Of a stretch of 64,000 nt of DNA, positions 34,563 through 45,206 are shown piece by piece. Source of the DNA: Arabidopsis thaliana (taxonomy: Eukaryota > Streptophyta > Magnoliopsida > Brassicales > Brassicaceae). The notes under the pieces are model-generated. The model did not search any database and had not been told where the DNA came from. It saw nothing but the letters and a program-made list of their open reading frames with translations. The position numbers and the translations under genes are program-made. Position 1 is the stretch's first letter; every line of letters begins with the position of its first letter. The stretch is taken from the NCBI RefSeq assembly GCF_000001735.4, contig NC_003074.8:22575261-22639260 (forward strand). The letters run 5' to 3'.

Positions 34563-35313
34563 GGTTTCGAGTGACCTAGACTGAGAGAGACTTCTTCTGA
34601 ACAAAGTTGACAACATTGGGACAAAAGTTATTAATTGTTCCTCAACTAGAAAGGGTCAGTAATGGGCCTCTGGTTGGGCTTTAAAATAAATGGTCCCGGA
34701 ATGGTTGCATTCTGTACAACGAAGTTAATGGGCTCTTTTGTGGGTGTTGTACTAGGGACTTCTTATTTACAAGTTGCTCAAAATGTGAATTCTGGAACAT
34801 AGAATGCTCCTTTCTCGTTTCTACTAGTATATAGTAAACAGAGTCTTGTTCAAAATGAGATGAAAAAAAAAAAAGTCTTGTTCAAAATGAGAAACAACAC
34901 CAATCTCTCTAATCAAGAATTCTGTGCAAGTTTACATTTTGAGTAACTTGTAATACTGGGAAGGCCATGGAGTGAGTTTAAGAGCAGCTGAACTGGTCGT
35001 ACCGGGAACTTGACTTAACCAGCCCCTACTACTCGATCTATGTCGGGAACTTGTAATACTCATCAGAACCCACAAGTATCATATTCAGTTTTATTATAAG
35101 ATTAATCAATATTCATGCAAAGGAGTGAGTTTAAGAGCAGCAAATGCATTCAAAGGAGCAACAAACTTTTAATTTTAACACAGAAAACGTTAAGAACTAT
35201 AACAAGATTCACCCTTTTGATTAATGAGAAGATACGAAAATGTTAAAACAATCCAATTTCGAGTCGGTAATGTCAAGTAGAATTCACAATCGATTGAAAC
35301 GATGAATAACTAA
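34563..35313. other. Spacer between tandem NYN genes
   Basis: Non-coding. It holds the short promoter of the left NYN gene and the 3' UTR of the right one. GTCTTGTTCAAAATGAGA occurs twice (about 34844 and 34875) with an A-rich insert between, and also at about 29386, a small dispersed repeat. No gene is seen. Confidence 0.5.
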
Positions 35314-36006
35314 CTAAGCTCGGGTGATAGGGTCTCCTCCAAGTGATAGGCTTTCCCAAACCCATTGTTGAGTGAAAAGCTCGTCCAAACTCGTAACTTT
35401 GCAGTTGCTACATTTCCCTGGTGCTTTTTCTGGCTCTGCTCCGAAAATGTACAAGTCTTTGGCTTTCCAATCTGCGAGATAAGTGGCGAACTTCGAGTTG
35501 ACTCGTGAGATCACCATCAAATCTGATTCATCATTGTCCAATGCCCATTTATCAATATCCTTCACCATCCTATTATATCTCGCATTTGCATCTCCTGAAA
35601 ACCATAGTTATATCAATGGAGATATCTAAGACAACTAAGGGGAGTGAGTAGTGTTAAAGAGGGAGAGGAAATGATCACCTGCGGGTACGAACATGATATT
35701 AGCGAGGAGAAACTCATCCTTGAACTCATGATTCTTCTTACCGTAAACCCTGATTGACACATTACAAGGAAGATAACCCTGTCTATCTAGAGCTGATTCG
35801 ATATTCTCAGAAACCTCAGAAGGCTCGAGATCATCAGGGAGTGGGCATTCTACGACGTCCCAGAAGACGACTACCTTATCCTCTTCCTCTAGATACAAAA
35901 AAGGCGGCAAAATGCATTAACAATCAGTATCCAGAGAATTACTATTGATTTGTTCCTCCACATACTATTAGAGAGATAGAGAGAGAGAGAGCTAACCAGT
36001 GGTCAT
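35314..36006 (-). CDS. Small NYN-domain putative endonuclease, copy 2 of a tandem pair
   Basis: Three exons (36006-35997, 35888-35679, 35594-35314) give 166 residues. The first exon is only 10 nt (ATG ACC ACT G), so the start depends on the GT donor at 35996. The protein reads VVFWDVVECPLPDDLEP, NVSIRVYGKKNHEFKDEFLLANI, then WALDNDESDLMVIS, KCSNC and WVWESLSLGGDP. It aligns along its whole length with its neighbour at 33834-34562, with the same intron positions, so the pair is a tandem duplication. A Cys pair (KCSNC) replaces CPVC. The catalytic role is inferred from the NYN fold only. A GAGA-rich leader precedes the gene at about 35970-35990. Confidence 0.82.
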
Positions 36007-36149
36007 GGTTTCGACCAACACCCGAGAAATCAGGGTTTTAGATCTGCGGCGGTGGAAGAGCGAGCTCTCTCTTGGTTTGGTTGGGTTTAAAAAGAAATGG
36101 TCCGGGAACTTTGGTTTAGTAATTTAGAAATCGAAACAGAGCAACAAAA

Positions 36150-36189
36150 GTTGATATGGCCGAGTTGGTCTAAGGCGCCAGATTAAGGT

Positions 36190-36222
<33 letters not shown>

Positions 36223-36230
36223 TGTCAACA
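36150..36230 (+). tRNA. tRNA-Leu (AAG)
   Basis: The sequence folds as a class II tRNA: acceptor strands GTTGATA and TGTCAAC pair (one G-U type position), the D arm contains GGCCGAGTTGGTCTAAGGC, the anticodon stem CCAGA/TCTGG encloses TTAAGGT with anticodon AAG at 36185-36187, a variable arm TCCGAAAGGGC follows, and the T arm contains GTGGGTTCAAATCCCAC. There is no intron. A run TTTACTTTTTTG follows the gene, a suitable RNA polymerase III terminator. Discriminator base A; the CCA end is not encoded. Confidence 0.95.
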
Positions 36231-36343
36231 ATTTACTTTTTTGTCTTTTGGTGGATGACTCTTCTTAAAATAAAAAGAGAATGTAAACCCTCCAATTCGA
36301 TGAGAAGGTTCAAAAGGATAGCAAGGTCAGATTATGGTGTTAA

Positions 36344-36351
36344 TATATAAA
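36344..36351 (+). promoter_or_regulatory. TATA box of RPS27
   Basis: TATATAAA lies about 100 bp before the RPS27 start codon. A telo-box-like TAACCCTAG and a pyrimidine-rich stretch (CCCTTTCTCTCTCG) follow at 36367-36390, the usual leader of plant ribosomal-protein genes (TOP-like). Confidence 0.65.
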
Positions 36352-36449
36352 GGAGACATTAAGTGGTAACCCTAGAAACCCTTTCTCTCTCGCCTATTGT
36401 TGCCGTTGCTTGCTATCTTTCGCCGTCGTCTCTTTAGCTTCTTGCGAAG

Positions 36450-37372
<923 letters not shown>

Positions 37373-37690
37373 TTGAAGCAATCATCAAAATAATGAAGGC
37401 TGTTTTCTTTTTCTTTTTTTTTTGTTGTTGTTGGCTATGATGTTATCTCTGGAATTTTAAAATGTTTGGATTTTTAATATAAGTAAGCAGAGTTTGCTCT
37501 TTTACTTTTGAGATTATCCCCAAGTCTAAAATAGTTTACTGCTTGCTTGCATCTAATCCATTTGGTATCTCAAAATACTCACTTTGATTGGTTGTTTGTA
37601 CTTTATATTTCGTCAAAAAAAAGTAATTAAAGAAGTTAAGAACTAAATGTTGGTACGTTTGTGTTTGAACTTTGAAGCAACCGTTATGCA
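37373..37690. other. 3' region of RPS27
   Basis: 3' UTR and spacer, AT-rich, with a T run at about 37407-37420. No gene is seen. URM1-like sequence begins at about 37690. Confidence 0.5.
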
Positions 37691-37985
37691 AGTTTTTTAT
37701 CAAGCTGGTCGCCAAGCTCCCAATCGTTATGGATCCCAAACGTTGTTTTAAAACACTGAAGAACGAGGTTGTTGCTAGAAGACCAAAGACATATGAGAGT
37801 AAAAAAGCCTTTCATGAACATTTCAGGGCTTTCTTTGATCAAATTGGTAACGAATCCATGAAAGCAAATCCTTCAGTGTCAACTATTAATATTTGAAACA
37901 ACCAATGGTAAAGGAGGACTGAAAACTGGTTGGTATTAAAAAAGAGACAAGCTTATGATGATATCTGATTCAATCGGTAAGCTTC
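37690..37985 (-). pseudogene. URM1 gene fragment
   Basis: This segment aligns with 39390-39725 of the intact URM1 gene in the same orientation: CCTTTCATGAACATTTCAGGGCTTTCTTTGATCAAATTGG and ATGAAAGCAAATCCTTCA..GTCAACT match exon 3 closely, and the region near 37700-37730 matches part of exon 4. The last part (37955-37985) matches exon 2 at roughly three of four positions. Exon 1 and most of exon 4 are missing, and the splice sites are damaged, so no URM1 can be made. Its right end overlaps the final codons of the second RPS27 gene. The fragment shows that a URM1 copy once lay beside an RPS27 copy. Confidence 0.8.
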
Positions 37986-38659
37986 CTGAAAGAGCATCCT
38001 ACTGTGAGCTTGGCCTTGCCTCCTGTAGGTTGGCACAGAACGTTCTGACACTTTCCGCATACCACGACTGTCTGTGAGTGACTGAAAATAGTTGTGCTGC
38101 AGTAAAAGAACAAAGCCCATAATAAGTTTTAAGTTTCTTAATTTATCTTATGTAACAGGAAAATATTGATTTCAAATCTTACATGTTGATACAGTCAGAG
38201 CACCTAACAAGCTACAGTAAAATTAAACAAAAATCAGAGTCCACAGAAAGAGTAGATAAACTTCATACAAGTAAATTAGAATCCGATTAAAAAACTTGAA
38301 GTATTACAGTTTCTAAACAGAGAGATTTGGTTTTTACAGGATTCTAAATAAGGAGAAAGGTTTCAAAGTTTTATTACCATGAAATAGGAATTTGGTGATG
38401 GAACAAGACGCTTGAGCTTATGCTTCCTCTTCTCAAGCTCAGCCGGAGGATTAAGCAGATCGATATCGTTTTGAAGAACCTGTTCCATATCAACAAATAA
38501 TAACAATTAACTTTGCATCTCATCAGTACTCAAATCAAATGACACAACCACACTTCTAATTAGCTTACTTCCCATCTCGTTACCGTGATTAAAACCCTTA
38601 TAACAAAATCAAATCAGGAGATGTAAATGGAGAGCATCCAGTGCAAGAGATCTAACCAT
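37970..38659 (-). CDS. RPS27C: Second 40S ribosomal protein S27 (eS27), inverted and diverged
   Basis: Four exons (38659-38657, 38479-38378, 38211-38183, 38096-37970) of 3, 102, 29 and 127 nt match those of the RPS27 at 36450 exactly, and all splice sites are intact, so an 86-residue protein can be made. The first two exons are close to the neighbour (NSYFM for NSFFM). The 29-nt zinc-finger exon is strongly changed: LVRCSDCIN replaces DVKCQGCFN, but both Cys remain, as does CGKC later. The end is SFRKLTD instead of SFRRKGD. Its last codons and stop lie in sequence that also aligns with URM1 exon 2. It may be a working ribosomal protein, a specialised variant, or a gene starting to decay. A TGGGCC site II word at 38827 may belong to its promoter. 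The small exons are below usual ORF thresholds. Confidence 0.8.
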
Positions 38660-39321
38660 CTTCGCAAGACTCTCAAGAGACGACGGCGAAAGCTAGCAAG
38701 CAACGGCAACAATTCGCGAGAGAGGTTTTTATAATTACTCACTGCCGGTTGTGAACAAACGAGGATGGGAATATATTAGGTTTACTTAGTTACTTGGAGA
38801 CCAATTAATCTGAAAATCTTCTAGAATGGGCCTAGAGCATCTACATAGTTAAGAAAACACAACAAATTTGACCTTTCAGTCAAAGTAGAGGCTTTATTTA
38901 CATTCTCTTTTTTTTTTTTTTTTTTTTTTTCTTTTTTTTTTGAACACGAATTTACATTCTCTTTTTATCCATAAATAAACAAACAAAAAACATCCTAAAT
39001 TTGTCTAGTTTTTTTTTTTTTTTTTTTTTTAACTTTTTCTTATGTAAGTCTTGTTTCCAAACATTTTTCAGTATGTAGAGAGAATTTCAATAATATACTA
39101 ATACTACATCCATAAGGCACACTGCATTAAAGCAACCATGAGGTGAATCTGATTCTGGTAGCTAAGATTCATAACATCAAAACTCCTCAATTACGAATGA
39201 TGTGGTTGCAAATATAAACTCAAAGTAATAACAATGAGCCAGAGATTACAAAGGTTTGTGGAATGTTCATCACAAGTAGTTGGAAACGATCAAAATGATC
39301 AAGGCTCTGCTATTTCAATAT
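38660..39321. other. RPS27C promoter and URM1 3' region
   Basis: No gene. Site II element TGGGCC at 38827-38832 is about 170 bp upstream of the second RPS27 start. Two long T-rich tracts lie at 38909-38940 and 39009-39031; the phrase TTTACATTCTCTTTTT before the first is repeated at about 38951. The right part is the 3' UTR of URM1. Confidence 0.55.
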
Positions 39322-40155
39322 TCATCCACCGTGCAGAGTCGAAATGAAAACTATAACATCTTTATCTTCTAATGTTGTATCGAGCTGACCACTAAGTTCC
39401 CAATCGCAGTCATTAACCAGCACGAGAACTCCAGGCCTCCTGCGTTTATGAATTCCAAACCACCATTGTTATTAAACACTAAAAACAGAGTTCTTGCTGG
39501 AAATCAAGGAAAGAAAAGAGAGAAGCTTTACACGGTATCGCCTTTCATGAACATTTCAGGCCTTTCCTTGATCAAATTGGTACGAACCCATGAAAGCAAA
39601 TCCTTCATTGTCAACTGTACTGAATGAAACACCAGTGAGAAGTTTTACATGACTATAATAAACTCAATGGTATTTAAAAATCATCAAAAGAGAGAAGCTT
39701 ACGATATCAGAATCATTGAGTAAGTTGATGTTAACTTTATGAATCTTTACGGAGTCACAGAGCAATTCTAAACCTCCACTGCAGGAGATCAACAAGCACA
39801 TATTTTCATGTTAATACCAATACGAAACTCTCATTCACTACCAATTGATCTGATGATGACCGGAATGTAAAAAGTCTAAAGTCATTTATGATTTTCCCAA
39901 TCCAAAAATCATTACTTTATTAGCACTGAATAAGCAAAACAAAGATAGGCTTATGCTACAAACTGTGCATTATAATATCCCAAGCAAATAGAGAAACCAT
40001 AATCTAAAGCACTAAGTTTTCAGTTTTTTCCCGACCAATAAACAGGCATTGACATTTGAGAGTCAATCAAATGAAATCAAAATATAAACCACTATGAGAG
40101 TGGGCAAATGACACAAACGAGTAATAGTGTACCCGAACTCAAGAGTAAATTGCAT
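39322..40155 (-). CDS. URM12: Ubiquitin-related modifier URM1
   Basis: Four exons (40155-40133, 39778-39703, 39614-39532, 39439-39322) give 99 residues, the normal length. The protein reads [63 protein letters not shown] and ends STLHGG. The C-terminal Gly-Gly is the site of thiocarboxylate formation needed for its roles as a sulphur carrier in tRNA wobble-uridine 2-thiolation and as a protein modifier. The small exons are too short for ORF scans. A damaged fragment of the same gene lies at 37.7 kb. Upstream (to the right) are a TGGGCC site II word at 40283 and a three-copy repeat with G-boxes. The URM12 name follows Arabidopsis gene order. Confidence 0.93.
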
Positions 40156-43153
40156 CTTCAATGAAGTTTTGCGGTAACAAAACCCTTCTTCTTCTTTTTC
40201 TTCTTCTCCGATTCTCTCCGATAGGATCTCCGCTTTGAGTTCACGCAAAACTCCATACGACGTCGTTTTCGTTTTCTTGGTTTGGGCCCTTAAAGTTAGG
40301 CAACATGATCACCAAATATCAAAGCCCTTCTTAAAAATACCCAAACGCTTATTGAAACAGAATCACAACAGTTTGTTTTCTTAGGCAAGAATCAAAACAG
40401 TAGACATTCTCCGGCGTGTGACATTCAACACGTGGAGATAGCGCACGAGAACGAGATCTTTCCGCGTCATCATTTAAACCGTAGATATCACATAGAAGAA
40501 TAAAAGTTTCCGCCACGATTCCGCCGAATAAAAAAAGACCATATAATTCGACAGTTTTCAATTGTGGCTATATCTCATGTGACATTCAACACGTGGAGAT
40601 AGTACAAGAACGAGATCTTTCCGCGTCATCATTTAAACCGTAGATATCACATAGAAGAATGAAAGTTTCCGCCACAAATCCGCCGAATAAAAAAAGACCA
40701 TATAATTCGACAGTTTTCAATTGTGGCTATATCTCATGTGACATTTAACACGTGGAGATAGCACGAGAACGAGATCTTTCCGCGTCATCATTTAAACCGT
40801 AGATATCACATAGAAGAATGAAAATTTCCGCCACGAATCCGCCGAATAAAAAAAGACCATATAATTCGACAGTTTTCAATTAATACCCAAAGTGTACCGA
40901 AAATATTTTTACCCATTTTGAGTGTCAGCTATTTTTTTGAACATTTTGTTTGTAGTTTGAGTGTTTTCTAACGTTCGTTTGGTGTTTTTTGGTCAAGATT
41001 GGTGTTGACTAGTTTCGACTAGTTGTTTGGTATTTTTTACTCAATCGCAATTTTGAGTTTCTTTCACTAGCGCTCGTTTGTTATTTTTGTTGGTTTTATT
41101 CGCTTTGAGTGTTTAGACTAGCGATTGTTTGGTATTTTTTAATCAATAGAACTTTTGAGTGTTTTTTGACTAGCGATTGTTTATTGTTATTTTTGTGTTT
41201 TCCTCTCTACGTTCACTCTCTGTGCCCGTGTTCACCCTATACATATATGCATATGAGACACGTTCACGCCTTGCGTAAGCACATTCACTCCCTATCATAC
41301 ATCTATTATGGATATATGCATGAGACAGTCACACCCTATCATTCATCTATTATGCATATGAGACACATTCATGCCGCACATTCATACATCTATTATGGAT
41401 TTATGCATGAGACATTCACACCCTATACATCTATACATCCTTCATAAACAAAAATACACATATTGCATATACACAGCCGTGTTAACAACTTCAAAAGGCT
41501 GGCCAGTGGCCAAGCGCTTCAATGGGGAAACTCTCGGACACACACAGTCACTTGTCCACCCTCTGCAAAATCAATAGAAATCTTCAATACAATTTTTTTC
41601 TCTACTAGTCAACAATTTCGGTACATGCATAAGTACGTTTCTTACAAAAAAAAAAAAGAGGAAAATTCTCTCTTGGTTTTCACAACAATTATAAACCCAT
41701 TCTACGTTTTCTTAGACATAACATATAAACAACTCATAAAACCATCACACATAAAATTAATCTCACATCAATGAAGTCATCAAGTCAATATACTGGATGT
41801 ACAATTAACGAACAAACATATATAACTAAAAATCAGTTTTATTAAAGACGTACATATATATATATATATATATCTAAAACCAGTTTACGATCAGAGACAC
41901 ATCATTAGAGTCAAGATATAAAAGGGATTTAAAACGTTTGTTGAACTCCATAATTTTTTTTTGAAAATTGACGAACAAGGTTATTAACAGAGACTGACAA
42001 CAATCTTTTAATAGTAAACAAACTATAGATTATTTACCTGTAAGATGTTGCCTTTATGTTTGCTTGAGAGACTTTGAGTGACAACACAAGTGTGAGGACG
42101 GAACACAAGTCGGCGAACAGAACTAAGATGATAAAAACAGAGTGTATTTAACATTTGTAAGAAAAAGAACAAAAGAACGAGTAAGAGAATTCAGATCATC
42201 TGTCCGAAGAAAGTAGTACTTATAGAGTCCATTATCTTAATTTTTCTATTAAAAATAATAATTCAAACAGTCATAAAATGTTACCGTTTCACAACGTTCG
42301 TTTATTCCTAATCTCAAGGCAGACTCGTGTAAGAATAAGAGTCCATTATCTTAATTATTTTCATTAAAAATATCTAATTCAAACGGTCAAATTAAAATGT
42401 AGAAAAAGTTTTCAATTTAAAATATTTATTCAAAAATGTTACCGTTCCGCAGCGTTGATATTTTCCTACTCTCATCAAGTCAAATAAAAAAAAACGTTTA
42501 AATAAATTGGGAACTCGTAAAGTAAACAGTAAACACATCCAAGTAAATGTAATTTAATTAATTTTTCTGCTATCAATCTTTTGAATTATTCAAGTAATTA
42601 TATAATTATTCTTCACGACTACTACTGCTGCTGCTACTACTACTACTACTATTTGAAAGGCATCATCTACTTAATTATGGTCTTCCACTGCATTCATTGA
42701 TGATTTATGTTGTCTAAATTTCCATAATTCCTTTTTAATTCTTCGATTCTTTTTTTATTCTTCTTTTTATGTTTGTGTGTGCTTCTCTGATATGTTAATA
42801 CCAGTTTCAAGTCTACTAGTAGAAAGTAAATTCGATTGATATCGTTCATTAACAACAACACATACTACACTATTACCAATATGAAACGGTTGAGTTCTTT
42901 TCTATTTGTTCTTTAGGACGGTTAACAAAAAAATCCACTAATCGCAAAAAAATTAGTGGTACATACTTATCCCATATATAACCTCCAAACAATAAATCAA
43001 CGAGAACTCTAACAAATAATTGAAATTAAAGAAAAGAGTATGTCTTGTGAAAAAAAAAAAGAAAAAAAAAAAAAAAAAGAGTATGTCCCGATAGTAAATG
43101 ACCTAAACGCTTCGTCGTGACTCAATGAGTCCAAACCAAGACAACGAAACCCA
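40156..43153. other. Intergenic region, repeat-rich
   Basis: About 3 kb without a supported gene between the URM1 start and the AGL13 stop. Besides the three-copy repeat it contains: four loose copies of a TTTTGAGTGTTTT...ACTAGCG(A/C)TTGTTTGGTATTTTTT phrase (about 40915-41190); imperfect units of CATACATCTATTATGGATATATGCATGAGACA (about 41217-41440); a TA microsatellite at 41848-41871; a duplicated AGAGTCCATTATCTTAAT...TTCAAAC(A/G)GTCA...ATGTTACCGTT segment (about 42224-42450); and an ACT/GCT triplet run at 42618-42652. The + strand frame at 41109-41447 is repeat-derived and has no domain. Confidence 0.6.
40418..40882. repeat. Three-copy ~160-bp tandem repeat with a G-box/ABRE in each unit
   Basis: Units begin at GTGACATT(C/T)AACACGTGGAGATAG at 40418, 40579 and 40738, a period of 161 and 159 bp, and end with GACCATATAATTCGACAGTTTTCAATT. 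The copies are nearly identical (a few substitutions and a 2-3 bp indel near AGC(GC)ACGAG), so the array is recent. Each unit contains ACACGTGG, the ABRE/G-box core, and the pair CTTTCCGCGTCATC and TTTCCGCC, which resemble E2F- or TGA-type half sites. The array begins about 260 bp upstream of the URM1 start codon. Confidence 0.9.
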
Positions 43154-45206
43154 TCATTGGACAAAGTTGGTCTCAGCATCACTTCTTGCATTACTCTTTG
43201 TCACCGAAGATCCTTCACCTTGCTCATAGTGTTGTTGAAACCTACATATGTATCATATTCATATTATATATGTATCCAATAAGGCCAAATTTATTCATAA
43301 AACCATGACTTGTATTTCATCAGTAGAGAAGCAAAAATATCGATTATTACGTACCCAATCTGTAAAAAATATCCAAGGTTGCAATCCGATATATAATTTT
43401 GATGAGTTGATTGCAAGGAAAAATCAGTGGAACAACCGGCGGTGAGCACCGGGTTAAGCAGTAGGTCTTGAAAGCCTTTAAAATCATGATCTTCTGTCTC
43501 AAGCTGATTATGAAGATTATCCATTTTATAAGATTTATGAGTAGACAATACACTAATTAACTAACACAAAATCATAGTAACTAAGAAAGACTTGATATAT
43601 AATTTGGATGTCCAGTTAAAAACATTAACCTTTAGCTTATTGTTTATATCTCCGAGCTCCCTCTCCTGCCATTCCAAATACAAAAATGATATACACATGA
43701 GTACATTTACATACAATGCATGCATATATTGTAGAACATCATTTCGAGTACTTGCCTTTCTCCGAAGCTCTTCCATTTGTTCCATCATAACCTGCGTCTA
43801 TATACATACATGCATATAAAGATATACATTTCAATAATGTATTTTGCAGGTCTAAATGATGCGCAAGAAAAATTGGTCTACGTATGAAATATGTCATGCC
43901 TTTTGTTTTCGGGTTGCGGAAAGAGCTCCTTCAAGCTGTCTCTCCAGCGTCTGCAATTCCTTTATACTCATCCCTTCAAGATCTTCCCCAACCAAATTCC
44001 TTTTTCAACGATTCAAAACGATTATTAGTAGCAGAAATTAGGAAATGTACAATTATAGGAAGTAATGGATTACGAGGAGTACGATTAGTTAAACCTATGA
44101 GTGCGAAGAAGAGATTCGTATTTGCATTTGAGCTTTGTCACCTCTTGACGCAAGCCCTGCACCAAAAAGCAGAAGATTAACTACAATTTATCTTAGCTCT
44201 ATTTATTTTATACATCGTTATAATATAATAGTTAGTTTGACTATGTATACACTTAGAATGAACAAAGGTCAAATTCCGTATATATATAAAGATAAAATGA
44301 ACATACTTAAGAAAAAAAATGATTGACCTGAGTATCTTCAAGCGTATCATTGTCCAAAAGATTGTCTTTACAGCGATAGTACCTCTCAATGGTTCTGCCA
44401 ACTCTACAGTTTATAAAACAAAAGAAACCACAAGATATTTTAATTAATAATCTGAATTTGCTTAAATTCAAAACCAAAGAACGAAAACCTTAAGTTCTGT
44501 GTTAACTTTTAATGCATGTCTAAAGGAAATTCTAATTACACAAAAATCTCTGGGAAGATATATCTGCGTAATGGATTATAGATCTACGGCTACCCATGAT
44601 AAACCCTAATTAATTTCTCTAATTAGAATTAGAAAGACATATCTATTTAAAGAGGCAAAACGTATATATGAGGTTTCATGGATCTTAAGGACATACACAT
44701 ATCAAAGCTGGTGATAACAATTAAAACCCAAAATAAAACAAAGAAGTTTTCTTTCAAAAGATTTACCGGATCTAAAAGCTAAACTGACCCATATGTCCGA
44801 TGGATCCTGAGAGATCGATGGATGGTGATCAACCTTAACTAGTTAGGGTTAGAATAAAAAGACATAACCTTTTTCAGATACCCACAAGACAGAATTTGGT
44901 TTCTTGATCTTAAGAACAGACACAAATCAAACATGGATGATCTTAATCATATTACCCATGAAAACCTAGGTTTTCATCATTAGGAAAACCGAATTAATGA
45001 TCTTGAATGAATGGATATACGTACCCGACATTGCTGAACTCGTAGAGCTTGCCACCGGTGGAGAAGATTATGAGAGAAACCTCTGCATCACAAAGAACAG
45101 AGAGTTCGTAGGCTTTCTTGAGCAAACCACTTTTTCTTTTGGAGAAGGTTACTTGTCTAGTGATCTTGTTCTCAATTCTCTTCACTTCCACTTTGCCTCT
45201 TCCCAT
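43154..45206 (-). CDS. AGL13: MADS-box transcription factor AGL13 (AGL6 clade)
   Basis: Eight exons (45206-45025, 44403-44328, 44156-44095, 43999-43900, 43797-43756, 43665-43630, 43503-43355, 43241-43154) give 244 residues, a typical MIKC-type protein. The MADS domain ([18 protein letters not shown]...[16 protein letters not shown]) is residues 1-60; the I region and K domain follow ([52 protein letters not shown]), then a C-terminal region with GCSTDFSL. Introns 4 and 5 use GC donors (AAG/GCATGA, AAG/GCAAGT); only these readings keep RKQK-TQVMMEQ and LRRK-ERELGD in frame. AGL6-clade factors act in ovule and anther development as floral-complex partners. The C-terminus ends NFVQ. The name comes from the sequence and gene order. 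Confidence 0.93.

Noticed and set aside
38905-39031. Poly-T tracts as retroposon tails
   Set aside because: No reverse-transcribed gene body or target duplication adjoins them; the neighbouring RPS27 copy has introns.
40320-40882. MITE interpretation of the three-copy repeat
   Set aside because: The units are direct tandem copies without inverted termini, so simple tandem duplication is enough.
41109-41447. His/Tyr-rich open frame
   Set aside because: Derived from a minisatellite; no domain or gene structure.
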